From: Lysobacteraceae bacterium
Lineage (GTDB): Bacteria > Pseudomonadota > Gammaproteobacteria > Xanthomonadales > Xanthomonadaceae
DNA: 36,716 nucleotides
Reading direction: 5' to 3'
NCBI GenBank assembly: GCA_031285265.1
Contig: JAITWM010000047.1
Span: 1-36,716, forward strand
The notes under the pieces were generated by a model. It was not told the DNA's origin, ran no database searches, and saw only the letters and a list, made by a program, of their open reading frames with translations. A program made the translations under genes and the position numbers. Below are positions 27,174 to 36,072 of the stretch, one piece after another (position 1 is the first letter of the stretch; the number at the start of each line of letters is the position of its first letter).

Positions 27174-27614
27174 CTACTTGACCACTCGCAGATGCGGGCG
27201 CTTTCCGCCGCCATCCGATCGATTTTCCGGCGCAGGCGTCTGTGGATCGTCCGAGGGAGGATCGGGCTCGGTTGCCGTTTCCTCCGGTAATACCATCCCC
27301 TGTCCCGTCTCGCGCGAATAGACCGCTACAACCGCTGGCACCGGTACTAGGACCGCTTGGCTCACGCCGCCAAAACGTGCGGTAAAACTAACCTGCTGAT
27401 TATCGATCTGCAGCCCGATCACCGCGCGACCGGCCACATTCAGCACTACGCTGCCGTCGCGTATCGCACTGCTCGGCACTTGTACGCCTGGGCGGGTTGC
27501 GTCCACCAGAATATGCGGTGTCATGCCGTTATCATTGACCCAGTCGATCAACGCCCTCAACAAATAGGGACGGTAACTGGTCATCAGTGGCAATTCATCC
27601 GTCATGGAGCACAT
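27174..27614 (-). CDS. sspB: ClpXP adaptor / stringent starvation protein B
   Basis: A 146-residue SspB. The substrate-binding domain has SYRPYLLRALIDWVNDNGMTPHILVDA and VNLNVAGRAV-like strands (VVLNVAGRAVIGLQIDNQQVSFTARFGG). A flexible acidic Pro-rich linker follows, ending in the ClpX-binding tail RPHLRVVK. It delivers ssrA-tagged proteins to ClpXP. ATG 27614 has a weak GAG upstream. Met4 (27605) is an alternative. It lies 103 bases after sspA, with which it is co-transcribed in many proteobacteria. Confidence 0.94.
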   Translation of the reverse strand: MCSMTDELPLMTSYRPYLLRALIDWVNDNGMTPHILVDATRPGVQVPSSAIRDGSVVLNVAGRAVIGLQIDNQQVSFTARFGGVSQAVLVPVPAVVAVYSRETGQGMVLPEETATEPDPPSDDPQTPAPENRSDGGGKRPHLRVVK

Positions 27615-27717
27615 CTACTCAATTTGTCTTGCAGTTCTGCATGAATGAAACGGCACAAGCAATGAGTCTCCCGTACCTTGCGAAAACATCCAAACCCTAT
27701 CTATGGCCAAAGCCATA

Positions 27718-28353
27718 TCATAGTGGTAGTTCTCGTAGTTTCTTTTCATGGTCGGTCAAGCTTCGAACGAACCCGGGACTACGGAAGATCCGACTGCCAT
27801 AATCCTCAATGACCTTGCCGTCCTTTGGGAGAGACACTCCCAATGACTGCAAACGCCAAATAATCGGCGCCATTGCACAATCGGCCAAACTCATTTCCGG
27901 ATTCAAGAAAAACTTGCTCACCTTGAACAGCGGCAACGACTCGATAAGCAACTCTTTCAACCGCCGTCTACCCGCTTCCACCTGCTGCTTATTGCCAAGC
28001 TGGATCGCCTGTACCTGCGGTATCCAATCATGCTCAATGCGCAGCATCGCCAGCCGTAAACGCGCACGCGACAGCGGATCGACCGGCATCAGCGGAGGAT
28101 GCGGGTAACGTTCGTCCAAATACTCACAGACCACCATCGCGGCATAGAGCACCAGATCACGTTCAACCAGTGTCGGGACCGAATGATAAGGATTGAGATG
28201 AACCAGATCTTCGGGCGGATTCTGTGGATCTACGACAACCAGATCATAAGCGACGCCCTTCGCCGCCAGAACCAGCCTGACCCGATGACACAATACATCG
28301 TCAGTAGAGGAGAACAACGTTAGTGTGTTGCGCATACGCATGCTCGCTGCCAT
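27718..28353 (-). CDS. sspA: Stringent starvation protein A
   Basis: A 211-residue glutathione S-transferase-fold protein that binds RNA polymerase. The thioredoxin-like domain reads TLTLFSSTDDVLCHRVRLVLAAKGV...PEDLVHLNPYHSVPTLVERDLVLY, and the all-helical domain includes RLAMLRIEHDWIPQV. SspA lacks transferase activity in E. coli. ATG 28353 is supported by GGAG 7 bases upstream. The order petA-petB-petC-sspA-sspB is a conserved string in beta- and gammaproteobacteria. A strong hairpin at 28505-28541 separates it from petC. Confidence 0.94.
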   Translation of the reverse strand: MAASMRMRNTLTLFSSTDDVLCHRVRLVLAAKGVAYDLVVVDPQNPPEDLVHLNPYHSVPTLVERDLVLYAAMVVCEYLDERYPHPPLMPVDPLSRARLRLAMLRIEHDWIPQVQAIQLGNKQQVEAGRRRLKELLIESLPLFKVSKFFLNPEMSLADCAMAPIIWRLQSLGVSLPKDGKVIEDYGSRIFRSPGFVRSLTDHEKKLRELPL

Positions 28354-28504
28354 TCAGGTTCTCCAACTCAACCGGCATCTGCATCTCATTCTTCGCTGCA
28401 TCATCAGACAGCTCCCGCGGTCCTTGCGTATATGGACTTTTCCATTACTCAAAATGAAGCGGTCTACAATCAATCAGACGCATCTATCGGCATACAACCA
28501 TGCC

Positions 28505-28541
28505 CGAAATGAACAACGAGAGCACCTCGTTAGTCATTTCG
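28505..28541 (-). terminator. Long hairpin just after petC
   Basis: CGAAATGA pairs with TCATTTCG, then one mismatch and one wobble, then AACGAG pairs with CTCGTT around a 5-base loop. That makes about 15 paired bases in 37. It starts 14 bases past the petC stop. There is no long U tract beyond the arm. It may act as terminator, attenuator or 3' mRNA stabiliser between petABC and sspAB. Confidence 0.6.
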
Positions 28542-28554
28542 AAAACACGCATGG

Positions 28555-29304
28555 TCAATGCTCGACATCCTTCCAATATTCTTTCTTCAGCAGATACGCT
28601 ACGAAGGTAAACAGCAGACAGAACAAAATGACCCATATGCCCAACGCCTGCCGTTTCAACGCTATCGGCTCAGCGGCATAAGCCAGAAAATTGGTGATAT
28701 CACGAACCGTCTGATTAAACTCCTCCGCACTCTGCAAGCCTGACTGGGACATGATGAATCCCTTGATCGGGAACTCGCCTGTCTGTGGATCAGGATCACC
28801 ATAGTCCGCAGATTGAATACCTTGCAGCTCCCATAGCACATTGGGCATCGACGCACTATCAAACAGCGTATTGTTCCACCCCAGCGGGCGAGCGTCGTCC
28901 AGATAGAACGATTTCAGATAGGTGTATACCCAATCATCGCCACGAACACGCGAAGTCAACGTCAAGTCGGGCGGCGCCTTACCAAACCAGTTGGTCCCGT
29001 CTTCGATGGACATCGACGTCATGATATGGTCGCCGAACTTGCCACCGGTAAAATTGAGATTCTCCATTACCTCGTCTTCGGTCAGGCCCAGATCCTCCGC
29101 CAAACGCGCATAACGCAGATATTGGAGCGAATGGCAACCTGAGCAATAGTTCATGAACAACTGGGCGCCACGCTGCAATGAAGCACGGTCACTCAAATCA
29201 TTGTTCGCACGCTCCAGATTGCCAACTCCCGCGGCAACCGCCGATACGGAAAATACAAATCCGGTCGCGATAAACGCCAACCACGCAATCCACTTCTTAA
29301 TCAT
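28555..29304 (-). CDS. petC: Ubiquinol-cytochrome c reductase cytochrome c1
   Basis: The 249-residue c-type cytochrome subunit of the bc1 complex. It has a signal peptide (WIAWLAFIATGFVFSVSAVAAG), the haem c site CSGCH (YCSGCHSLQYLRY), a Met-containing region (FDSASMPNVLWELQG) that probably supplies the distal ligand, and a C-terminal anchor helix (ALGIWVILFCLLFTFVAYLLKKEYW). Its start overlaps the petB stop by 4 bases. It passes electrons from the Rieske protein to soluble or membrane cytochrome c. Confidence 0.95.
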   Translation of the reverse strand: MIKKWIAWLAFIATGFVFSVSAVAAGVGNLERANNDLSDRASLQRGAQLFMNYCSGCHSLQYLRYARLAEDLGLTEDEVMENLNFTGGKFGDHIMTSMSIEDGTNWFGKAPPDLTLTSRVRGDDWVYTYLKSFYLDDARPLGWNNTLFDSASMPNVLWELQGIQSADYGDPDPQTGEFPIKGFIMSQSGLQSAEEFNQTVRDITNFLAYAAEPIALKRQALGIWVILFCLLFTFVAYLLKKEYWKDVEH

Positions 29305-30560
29305 GGCATCGTCACCCGTTCCGGTACCGGCTTGGTTTTATCAATTTTTGTCCACAACGGCATCGTAATGAAATAGGCAAAGTACAACACCGTCAACACA
29401 CGCCCGATCACGGTTTCCACTGGGTCGGTACCCGGACCTGCGCCAATCTTGCCAAGCCACACGAAGCTGACCGCCAGCATGCCCAGCATCACTTTCGATA
29501 TCAGTCCCCGATAACGGAAAGACTTGACCTTGGCACGATCCAGCCAAGGCACCAGGAACAACACGGCGATCGCTGCGAACATCACCAGCACACCGCCGAG
29601 CTTGTCGGGAATCACCCGTAACATGGCGTAATACGGAGTGAAATACCACACCGGCTTGATATGCGCAGGCGTCACTAACCGATCGGCCTGAGTGAAGTTG
29701 TCATGCTCCAGGAACCAGCCTCCGAACATCGGCATATAGAAGATGATCAGGCAGGCGACGACCAGGAATACGCCGACTCCTACAATATCCTTGACGGTGT
29801 AATACGGATGGAACGGAATACCGTCAGCAGGTGCCGTCGGCGCCCAACGATTGCCTTTCGGACCTTTCTTGATATCCACACCCTGCGGATTATTCGAGCC
29901 TACTTCGTGCAATGCACCCAGATGCAATACCACCAGTAGCAGCAGTACCAGCGGCAATGCTATGACATGCAGCGAGAAGAAACGGCCGAGAGTAGCATCG
30001 CTGGGCAGATAATCGCCCATGATCCATTCGGTCAGGCCGTTGCCGATCACCGGAATGGCGCCGAACAAGGAGATGATCACCTTGGCGCCCCAGAACGACA
30101 TCTGTCCCCACGGCAGCACATAGCCCATGAAGGCTTCAGCCATCAGCACGAGATAAATCAGCATGCCAAGCAACCAGACCAATTCACGCGGTTTCTGATA
30201 GCTCCCATACATCAGTCCGCGGAACATATGCAAATAAACGACAATGAAGAACAGCGATGCGCCGGTGCTGTGCATGTAGCGCATCAGCCAACCCCATTCC
30301 ACATCGCGCATGATGTATTCGACCGATGCGAACGCTTCTTCCGCCGAGGGTTTGTAGTTCATCGCCAGGAAAATGCCGGTGACAATCTGACTGACCAGCA
30401 ACAATCCTGCAAGTGATCCGAAGTAGTACCAGAAATTGAAGGTCTTTGGTGCATAGTACTGCACCATATGCTTCTGATACATCGGCACCAGCGCCGGTGC
30501 CCGCGCATTGACCCAATCCCACACGCCGACAGCGGTACGGACGAAAATATTATTTGCCAT
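29301..30560 (-). CDS. petB: Ubiquinol-cytochrome c reductase cytochrome b
   Basis: The 419-residue membrane core of the bc1 complex, holding two b haems and the Qo and Qi quinone sites. The fused b6/subunit IV-type length fits proteobacteria. Helices include WLMRYMHSTGASLFFIVVYLHMFRG and FFSLHVIALPLVLLLLVVLHLGALH, with the haem-ligand histidines. At the Qo site the usual PEWY is PVWY (residues 303-306), a variant I recall as normal in beta/gammaproteobacteria. It starts 3 bases after the petA stop and overlaps petC by 4 bases. Confidence 0.96.
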   Translation of the reverse strand: MANNIFVRTAVGVWDWVNARAPALVPMYQKHMVQYYAPKTFNFWYYFGSLAGLLLVSQIVTGIFLAMNYKPSAEEAFASVEYIMRDVEWGWLMRYMHSTGASLFFIVVYLHMFRGLMYGSYQKPRELVWLLGMLIYLVLMAEAFMGYVLPWGQMSFWGAKVIISLFGAIPVIGNGLTEWIMGDYLPSDATLGRFFSLHVIALPLVLLLLVVLHLGALHEVGSNNPQGVDIKKGPKGNRWAPTAPADGIPFHPYYTVKDIVGVGVFLVVACLIIFYMPMFGGWFLEHDNFTQADRLVTPAHIKPVWYFTPYYAMLRVIPDKLGGVLVMFAAIAVLFLVPWLDRAKVKSFRYRGLISKVMLGMLAVSFVWLGKIGAGPGTDPVETVIGRVLTVLYFAYFITMPLWTKIDKTKPVPERVTMP

Positions 30561-30563
30561 GAG

Positions 30564-31184
30564 TTATGCGCTCCCCTGCGGATCGACGCCTATCACAATG
30601 GTGTTGTCATCCTGGTAATGGTGCGGCGGTACTACCAAATTGGATGGGGCCGGTACTCCGGAGAATACGCGTCCAGACATATCGAACCGCGACTTGTGAC
30701 AAGGGCAAAAGTATCCGCCTTTCCAGTCCGGATCGTAAGGCATCGGCTTGATTTCGGCCGCCATTTCCGGCGAGCACCCCAGATGCGTGCATATTCCGAC
30801 CAACACTGAAATCGTCGGCTTCAGCGATCGATAATCAGGATCATTCCGCAGCACATACGCGGGCTGCTGGTCGGCATTCTTCGAATCCGGATCGCGCAAA
30901 TGCGAATTCAATGACGGCAACGCATCAAGCACCGCCTGAGTGCGTCTGACGATCCAGATCGGCTGACCGCGCCATTCCAGAACCAGACGCTGTCCTTCCT
31001 GCAGACCGCTGATATCGGCTACCACAGGAGCTCCCGCCAATCTGGCTCTGGCGCTTGGGTTCCAATATTTGATGAAAGGAACCGCTGCAAAACCGGCTCC
31101 CACGGCTCCTACCACTACAGTAGTCGCTGTCAAAAACCGCCGGCGCCCCATATTTTTGGGCGCTTTCATATCATCATTGGCCAT
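30564..31184 (-). CDS. petA: Ubiquinol-cytochrome c reductase Rieske iron-sulfur subunit
   Basis: A 206-residue Rieske protein. The [2Fe-2S] ligands lie in CTHLGC and CPCHKS, with the two loop cysteines expected to form a disulfide. The N-terminus has a twin-arginine signal anchor (GRRRFL at residues 13-18, then a hydrophobic helix) for folded export through Tat. I chose ATG 31184, preceded by GGAG 6 bases away, over a start 72 bases upstream that would add an untypical extension. First gene of petABC. A possible promoter (TTGTCG-N17-TTAAAC) lies within 31185-31340. Confidence 0.95.
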   Translation of the reverse strand: MANDDMKAPKNMGRRRFLTATTVVVGAVGAGFAAVPFIKYWNPSARARLAGAPVVADISGLQEGQRLVLEWRGQPIWIVRRTQAVLDALPSLNSHLRDPDSKNADQQPAYVLRNDPDYRSLKPTISVLVGICTHLGCSPEMAAEIKPMPYDPDWKGGYFCPCHKSRFDMSGRVFSGVPAPSNLVVPPHHYQDDNTIVIGVDPQGSA

Positions 31185-31340
31185 CCGGCACTCCGAAAGT
31201 GTCAAACCAGGTAGCGTTAGCTGCCTGCGACCGCAAGCAATCGCAAAAGACGACAAAGTTTAACGGAAGCACCGGCAAGCCGACAATGCCGAATTGACAT
31301 CGATCTTGGTATTGTTTGAAAAATCAATCGCCACAAGCGG

Positions 31341-32222
31341 TCATTGTGTGACCAGCGCGCCGCGATAACGGTCCGCCAGTACATTCACACGCTCGACATA
31401 ACGCTGCGTTTCACTGTAGGGCGGTACTCCTCCGTGCCTATCCACCGCCCCTTCACCAGCGTTATACCCAGCCGCAGCCAGGGTGAGATTGCCGTTGAAA
31501 CGTTTCAGCAACCAAGATAAATACTGTACGCCGCCACGAATATTCTGATTGGCATCATAGCTGTCGGACACGCCGAAACGGCGCGCCGTCGCCGGCATCA
31601 GTTGCATCAGCCCTTGAGCGCCAGCGCGCGACAATGCCGTAGGATTGTATGCCGATTCAGCATGGATGATCGCGCGAACGATCGCTTCCTCGACACCGAA
31701 TTCGCTCGCCGCTGCAGCGATTTCGGCTTGATAAGCATTGGTATTCAACCGTAACGTACCGAAATTCACGCCTGAATTACTGCCACAGGCATAACAAGTC
31801 TCGATAAAGCTGTAATGGATGGTGCGCAACCCCTCGACACCTGCCACGCCACTGGGACGGGCGCTGCTGTAATGGCGAACGCCATCCACCATGTAGGAAT
31901 ACACTTGTCCACTGACCGTCTTGCGCGGCAATGTCTGGATATTTGTCGCCGCCGGCACAACGGCAGCAGGAGCAGTACTGCCCGAAGCCGTGGATACGGC
32001 CTGCACGGAAACCGCCGGTGCCGGACTGGACGGGGGAAGCCTCGGTGCGCTGCGGTCAGGCGTATAGTTGCTGAAGACGGCACAGTCCGCGCCGGGTACG
32101 CGTTTGCTCACATAATTGGGGATACCATCATCACCGACGCATTTGTAAAGGGTGCCCGCCTCTACCGGCGCTGTCGTTGCCGCGAGGAGTATGCCTGTGA
32201 CTAGCCCCAATACCCACTTCAT
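31341..32222 (-). CDS. Secreted lytic transglycosylase with DUF4124-like N-terminus
   Basis: A 293-residue exported peptidoglycan-cleaving enzyme. The signal peptide covers about residues 1-22. A DUF4124-like motif follows (TLYKCVGDDGIPNYVSKRV), then a Pro/Ala/Ser-rich linker, a second similar motif (VYSYMVDGVRHYSSARP, residues 107-123) and a CYACG pair. The SLT domain has catalytic Glu189 in IIHAESAYNPTALSRAGAQGLMQLMPATA, with YNAGEGAVDRHGGVPPYSETQRYVERV closing the groove. Such enzymes open the wall locally for remodelling or to seat envelope machines. It lies in front of petA in the same direction and divergent from miaB, and has no obvious partner. Confidence 0.9.
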   Translation of the reverse strand: MKWVLGLVTGILLAATTAPVEAGTLYKCVGDDGIPNYVSKRVPGADCAVFSNYTPDRSAPRLPPSSPAPAVSVQAVSTASGSTAPAAVVPAATNIQTLPRKTVSGQVYSYMVDGVRHYSSARPSGVAGVEGLRTIHYSFIETCYACGSNSGVNFGTLRLNTNAYQAEIAAAASEFGVEEAIVRAIIHAESAYNPTALSRAGAQGLMQLMPATARRFGVSDSYDANQNIRGGVQYLSWLLKRFNGNLTLAAAGYNAGEGAVDRHGGVPPYSETQRYVERVNVLADRYRGALVTQ

Positions 32223-32375
32223 AGCGGTTTGATTCTCTCAGTTTATCCGGTACTTGCCAAGCATTTGAAGCAATGGCGGTCCAATCCAGATAATCGCTCA
32301 AACCGCCTGCCCTATAACCGATTACATCCGCAACCTCTACAATAGGCTCCCTTTCACCCGCCTGGAATACGCACC

Positions 32376-33791
32376 ATGCCCGGGACACCCGCTTTTTCGA
32401 ACACCGAATCAGACCTTACCTCGCCGCATCACGACGACGGCGTACCCGGCACAGGGATTTCGACGCCTGGCAAGCTGTATATCAAGACGCATGGTTGTCA
32501 GATGAACGAGTACGACTCCGCCAAGATAGCCGATGTACTGGCGTGCACTGAAGGGCTGGAGCTGACCGACAACCCCGAAGACGCCGATGTCATTCTGATC
32601 AATACCTGTTCAGTCCGGGAAAAAGCGCAGGAAAAAGTCTTCAGCCAACTAGGCCGCTGGAAGTCGTTGAAGTGCGACGGCCGCCCGGTCCTCATCGGAG
32701 TCGGCGGCTGCGTCGCCTCACAAGAAGGCGATGCCATCATCAAGCGTGCGCCCTTCGTCGATCTGGTGTTCGGTCCCCAAACGTTGCATCGTTTACCGGA
32801 ACTGATCCGCGAACGCCGTATTTCCGGGCGGCCGCAGGTGGATATAAGCTTCCCTGAAATCGAAAAATTCGACCGGTTGCCTGAACCGCGCGCAGAGGGG
32901 CCCTCCGCATTCGTTTCGATCATGGAAGGCTGCGGTAAATATTGCAGTTTTTGCGTCGTCCCTTATACCCGTGGCGAAGAAGTCAGCCGTCCCTTCGAGC
33001 ACGTTCTGCTGGAGATCGCGCAATTGGCAGTACAAGGTGTACGTGAAATCAATTTGCTCGGACAGAACGTCAACGCTTACCGCGGCCCTTATGGCAACGG
33101 GTCCATCGCCGATCTGGCGTTGCTGATCCGCGCAATTGCCGAAATCGAAGGCATAGATCGCATTCGTTTTACCACATCTCATCCAATCGAATTCAGTGAT
33201 TCGCTAATTGAAGCCTATCGCGACGTACCCAAACTGGCCAACTATCTGCACCTGCCGGTGCAATCAGGCAGCGACCGCATCCTCAGTGCAATGAAGCGCG
33301 GCTATACCTCGCTGGAATACAAGCAGAAAATCCGTAAGCTACGCGCCGTCAGACCAGATATCTCGATTTCTTCTGATTTCATCGTCGGCTTTCCCGGAGA
33401 GACCGATGCGGACTTTGAAAAAACCATGCAATTGATCGAGAACATCGGTTTCGATCAAAGTTTCTCCTTCATCTACTCGCGCCGTCCCGGCACTCCGGCT
33501 GCCGATCTGACCGATACGGTCACAATGGAAACCAAACATGCACGGCTGGATCGTTTGCAGGCGGCGATCAATACGCATGCCATGCGCATCTCACAATCGA
33601 TGATAGGAACCGTACAGACAGTACTGGTAGAGGGGCCCTCCAAACGTGACCCAAACGAATTGACTGGCAAAACCGAAAACATGCGTTCCGTCAACTTTGC
33701 CGGATCTGCACATCTTCTCGGCCAGTTCGTCGATGTCATCATTACCGATGCCATGAGCAATTCGTTACGCGGCAGAGTCATACTGCGCTGA
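32376..33791 (+). CDS. miaB: tRNA-2-methylthio-N6-dimethylallyladenosine synthase MiaB
   Basis: A 471-residue radical-SAM methylthiotransferase that modifies A37 of tRNAs reading UNN codons. The N-terminal UPF0004 domain has [24 protein letters not shown] and VGGCVAS, supplying the three cysteines of the auxiliary cluster. The radical-SAM site is [18 protein letters not shown] (CxxxCxxC). [13 protein letters not shown] follows, and a C-terminal TRAM domain ends [16 protein letters not shown]. About 30 poorly conserved residues precede the domain, and no internal ATG would remove them. Divergent from the transglycosylase. Confidence 0.96.
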   Translation: MPGTPAFSNTESDLTSPHHDDGVPGTGISTPGKLYIKTHGCQMNEYDSAKIADVLACTEGLELTDNPEDADVILINTCSVREKAQEKVFSQLGRWKSLKCDGRPVLIGVGGCVASQEGDAIIKRAPFVDLVFGPQTLHRLPELIRERRISGRPQVDISFPEIEKFDRLPEPRAEGPSAFVSIMEGCGKYCSFCVVPYTRGEEVSRPFEHVLLEIAQLAVQGVREINLLGQNVNAYRGPYGNGSIADLALLIRAIAEIEGIDRIRFTTSHPIEFSDSLIEAYRDVPKLANYLHLPVQSGSDRILSAMKRGYTSLEYKQKIRKLRAVRPDISISSDFIVGFPGETDADFEKTMQLIENIGFDQSFSFIYSRRPGTPAADLTDTVTMETKHARLDRLQAAINTHAMRISQSMIGTVQTVLVEGPSKRDPNELTGKTENMRSVNFAGSAHLLGQFVDVIITDAMSNSLRGRVILR

Positions 33792-34130
33792 TGACTCAAG
33801 CCAACCACGAATCCCGATGACCTCTCCGTTCCAGGATATTGCCGTGGCAAGCTCCTGGCTCACGGGACGGCCTGTCGAGTCCCCCAAAGACAATGCATTT
33901 TTTCAGAATTATGTACTTAACTAAAACTCCTATGGATTGAACCGTCCTCGCATGTCTATCCTTTCCATGTAAATTAAAGAAATGACTTGTTTTAAGGCGT
34001 ATTCACCAGATAGGTTAGGTAGGCACGCGTCCTTTTATGCGGGACTTTAGCCAAGTACATAACTCCGATTTTTTTGATCGATGTCATTGTGTCGAACCCG
34101 GAAACTGATAATTTTTCTCGTGATCGGACG
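33792..34130. other. A+T-rich intergenic region before the PAP2 gene
   Basis: No gene seen. The right half (33890-34075) is clearly more A+T-rich than the surroundings. It carries the 10-base inverted pair ttatgtactt (33909-33918) and aagtacataa (34053-34062). A small hairpin, CCGTG...CACGG, lies near 33842-33865, but the T run is some 30 bases further on, so it is not a clear miaB terminator. Confidence 0.45.
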
Positions 34131-34793
34131 ATGACGACCAAACTATCCACCGAGGCTTCAGTACCGTTCGTCTATCGTTTGGCACTGGTTATCACACTGA
34201 CCACGCTCAATAGCTTGGGCTATCTGATCATCAATACTTTTCCGACGCGGCAGCCACGGGTATTGCCGCTCACTCCGGTCGATCACTGGTTGGGTTGGCA
34301 TGCCTGGAGCATCTGGCCCTACTGGTTCATGCTGCTGCTGGGGCCGTTGCTGGCCCTGAGCATCCGGCAGCGGTACCTGTTATGGGCCACCGTCCGTGCT
34401 TATGCTCTGGCCTTGGGAATCAACATGACCATCTGGTTACTATGGCCGACATGCATTCTTCGCCATCCGCTTCCCGTCGACGCCGGCACGGCGACCCTCG
34501 GCGCCTGGCGGCTACTGTATGCTCTGGACCAACCCAACGCCTGCTTTCCATCCGGGCATATCACAATCCCTTTCGTCATCGCCGCCGGAGTCATGGTGCA
34601 ATATCCTGCGGCACGGCGCTGGTTATGGTTATGGCTGTTACTGATTCCCAGTGTCGTCACCACCGGGCAGCACTATGCATGGGATATCGTCGGCGGCCTT
34701 ATCACCGCCAGCATCAGCCTGATCATCACAAGACATCCTTTCATACGGCTGATCTTACCCTTTCGGGATAACAACCAAAAAATTGAACCGTAA
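34131..34793 (+). CDS. PAP2-family membrane phosphatase-like protein
   Basis: A 220-residue polytopic protein with six or so hydrophobic segments. PAP2 motif 2 is CFPSGH, and motif 3 is TTGQHYAWDIVGG, with the catalytic His and Asp (HxxxD) but without the usual Arg of SRxxxxxH. This form resembles the inositol-phosphorylceramide-synthase-like branch of PAP2. Likely a lipid phosphatase or phosphotransferase acting at the outer face of the inner membrane. The substrate is unknown. ATG 34131 is preferred over TTG 34074 or GTG 34089. It stands alone after an A+T-rich gap. Confidence 0.8.
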   Translation: MTTKLSTEASVPFVYRLALVITLTTLNSLGYLIINTFPTRQPRVLPLTPVDHWLGWHAWSIWPYWFMLLLGPLLALSIRQRYLLWATVRAYALALGINMTIWLLWPTCILRHPLPVDAGTATLGAWRLLYALDQPNACFPSGHITIPFVIAAGVMVQYPAARRWLWLWLLLIPSVVTTGQHYAWDIVGGLITASISLIITRHPFIRLILPFRDNNQKIEP

Positions 34794-35141
34794 GCCACTT
34801 TGCCGGGATGCGCGTTCGCTGCCTCAATCCTCCCCAGCCTGCCTGGTTTTGGCAACGCCGGCTTCGCGGAACGCTGACTCGCCGTGAATGCTCCGTTTGC
34901 TGATTGTGCAACGTCCGGCCGTCTCAACCGTCAAACCGCCCCCCTTACACAAGGTTCGTATCATTCATTCTTCGCTATGACGTTTCTTTACTCATCGTTT
35001 CCTACCCACTTCGCCGGAAACCGGCTTCCGAAACTCCCGCAGTATGAACTTCCTGGAATGGATCATCCCTTGACGAAAGGCAACGATATCCCGGCACCGA
35101 ACACCCTCAACTTGCTTGCTATTCATCCATAAGACCGGCCT
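34794..35141. other. Intergenic region between convergent genes
   Basis: No gene supported on either strand. The only structure noticed is a small GCCGG-aaa-CCGGC hairpin (35013-35025), which could help end either transcript. Confidence 0.4.
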
Positions 35142-35873
35142 TCATCCAGGCACTGTACGACAACCTAGTGCAGTCAGTACCTGATGCAAACCAGGCACAT
35201 GCATCAGCCAAGGAGCAGCGATGGTGAGCAAGCCTGCCAGTAATATAACGATGGCCAATACCATGCGCAACGAAGGATGCTGCAACCAACGCCCTATTTG
35301 AACGCCGGACCACGTCAGCGGCACCATTACCGGCAATGTCCCCAGGCCGAATACTGCCATCGTCAATGCCGCATCGCGCACATTGGCTTGCAGCCAAGCC
35401 GCCATCAGCATATTCATGCTCAGCCCACAAGGCAGCCAACCCCACAACATCCCTAACAAGAACCGGCGCCATGCCGTATCGGCAGGCAGCAAACGACGCT
35501 GCAAGGGTTGCAGCACGCGCCATACACGCGCCGTCGGTCCAGCAAGAAACCCCAACCGTCCACGTCGATCCAGCAGACGCAGTGCAATGATGATCAGCAT
35601 CACACCGACGGCCATGCGTACCCCTACCATCAAGGCATCGGCTCTGAATACTTTCAGCAGACCGCCACCGATACCGCCAACCAGAACACCTGCCGCGGTA
35701 TATCCCATGACGCGTCCAAGATTGACCTGTAACGCCAGCAGCCAGCCTCGCCCCGGTGTCGACGACATGGCCGAGAATCCGGTCGCGATGCCGCCGCACA
35801 TGGCGACGCAATGAAAACTCCCGATCAATCCACTGAGCAGAGCAGCGATTAATACCAACCCATCAAACGGCAT
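35142..35873 (-). CDS. TauE/SafE-like membrane protein of the cco cluster
   Basis: A 243-residue polytopic protein. Family marks are LSGLIGSFHCVAMCGGIA near the start and LLGMLWGWLPCGLSMNML in the middle, two Cys-containing half-repeats as in the DsbD/UreH-like transmembrane family. This gene regularly follows ccoS in beta- and gammaproteobacteria and is thought to assist cbb3 oxidase maturation, perhaps with copper or thiols. That is a context inference. ATG 35873 overlaps the ccoS stop by 11 bases. The next start upstream (35945) would overlap it by over 80. Confidence 0.82.
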   Translation of the reverse strand: MPFDGLVLIAALLSGLIGSFHCVAMCGGIATGFSAMSSTPGRGWLLALQVNLGRVMGYTAAGVLVGGIGGGLLKVFRADALMVGVRMAVGVMLIIIALRLLDRRGRLGFLAGPTARVWRVLQPLQRRLLPADTAWRRFLLGMLWGWLPCGLSMNMLMAAWLQANVRDAALTMAVFGLGTLPVMVPLTWSGVQIGRWLQHPSLRMVLAIVILLAGLLTIAAPWLMHVPGLHQVLTALGCRTVPG

Positions 35874-36072
35874 TGTTAGTATCGTGACGGGCAGTAGAGG
35901 TCGCAGATTGGTTCGCAGGAGGCATCGTATCCGGCTCGTCGTCATTCAGGATATCGAGCGCCGGTGTTTCCAGGTCGTCAAACTGACCACAACGCACAGC
36001 CCAGATGAACGCACCGATTGCGATGCCCACCATCACCAAACTAATAGGTATCAACAGCAGCAAAATAGTCAT
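35863..36072 (-). CDS. ccoS: cbb3-type cytochrome oxidase assembly protein CcoS
   Basis: A 69-residue single-helix protein beginning MTILLLLIPISLVMVGIAIGAFIWAV, followed by the conserved RCGQFDDLETPALDIL, diagnostic of CcoS. It is needed for cofactor insertion into cbb3 oxidase in Rhodobacter. The start at 36072 overlaps the ccoI stop by 4 bases. The longer frame would run deep into ccoI. The C-terminal 20 residues are polar and variable. Confidence 0.93.
   Translation of the reverse strand: MTILLLLIPISLVMVGIAIGAFIWAVRCGQFDDLETPALDILNDDEPDTMPPANQSATSTARHDTNNAV

Noticed and set aside
29644..29655. Cytochrome b Qo motif PVWY instead of PEWY as a functional anomaly
   Set aside because: As far as I recall, PVWY is a standard variant of the motif in beta/gammaproteobacteria, so it is not unusual here.
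33841..34075. Possible riboswitch (cyclic-di-GMP type) before the PAP2 gene
   Set aside because: A few short G/A-rich pieces recalled the class, but the conserved core and paired elements are not there.
34884..35132. An 82-codon plus-strand frame between PAP2 and the TauE-like gene
   Set aside because: No ribosome-binding site, no recognisable domain, and a composition like translated non-coding DNA.
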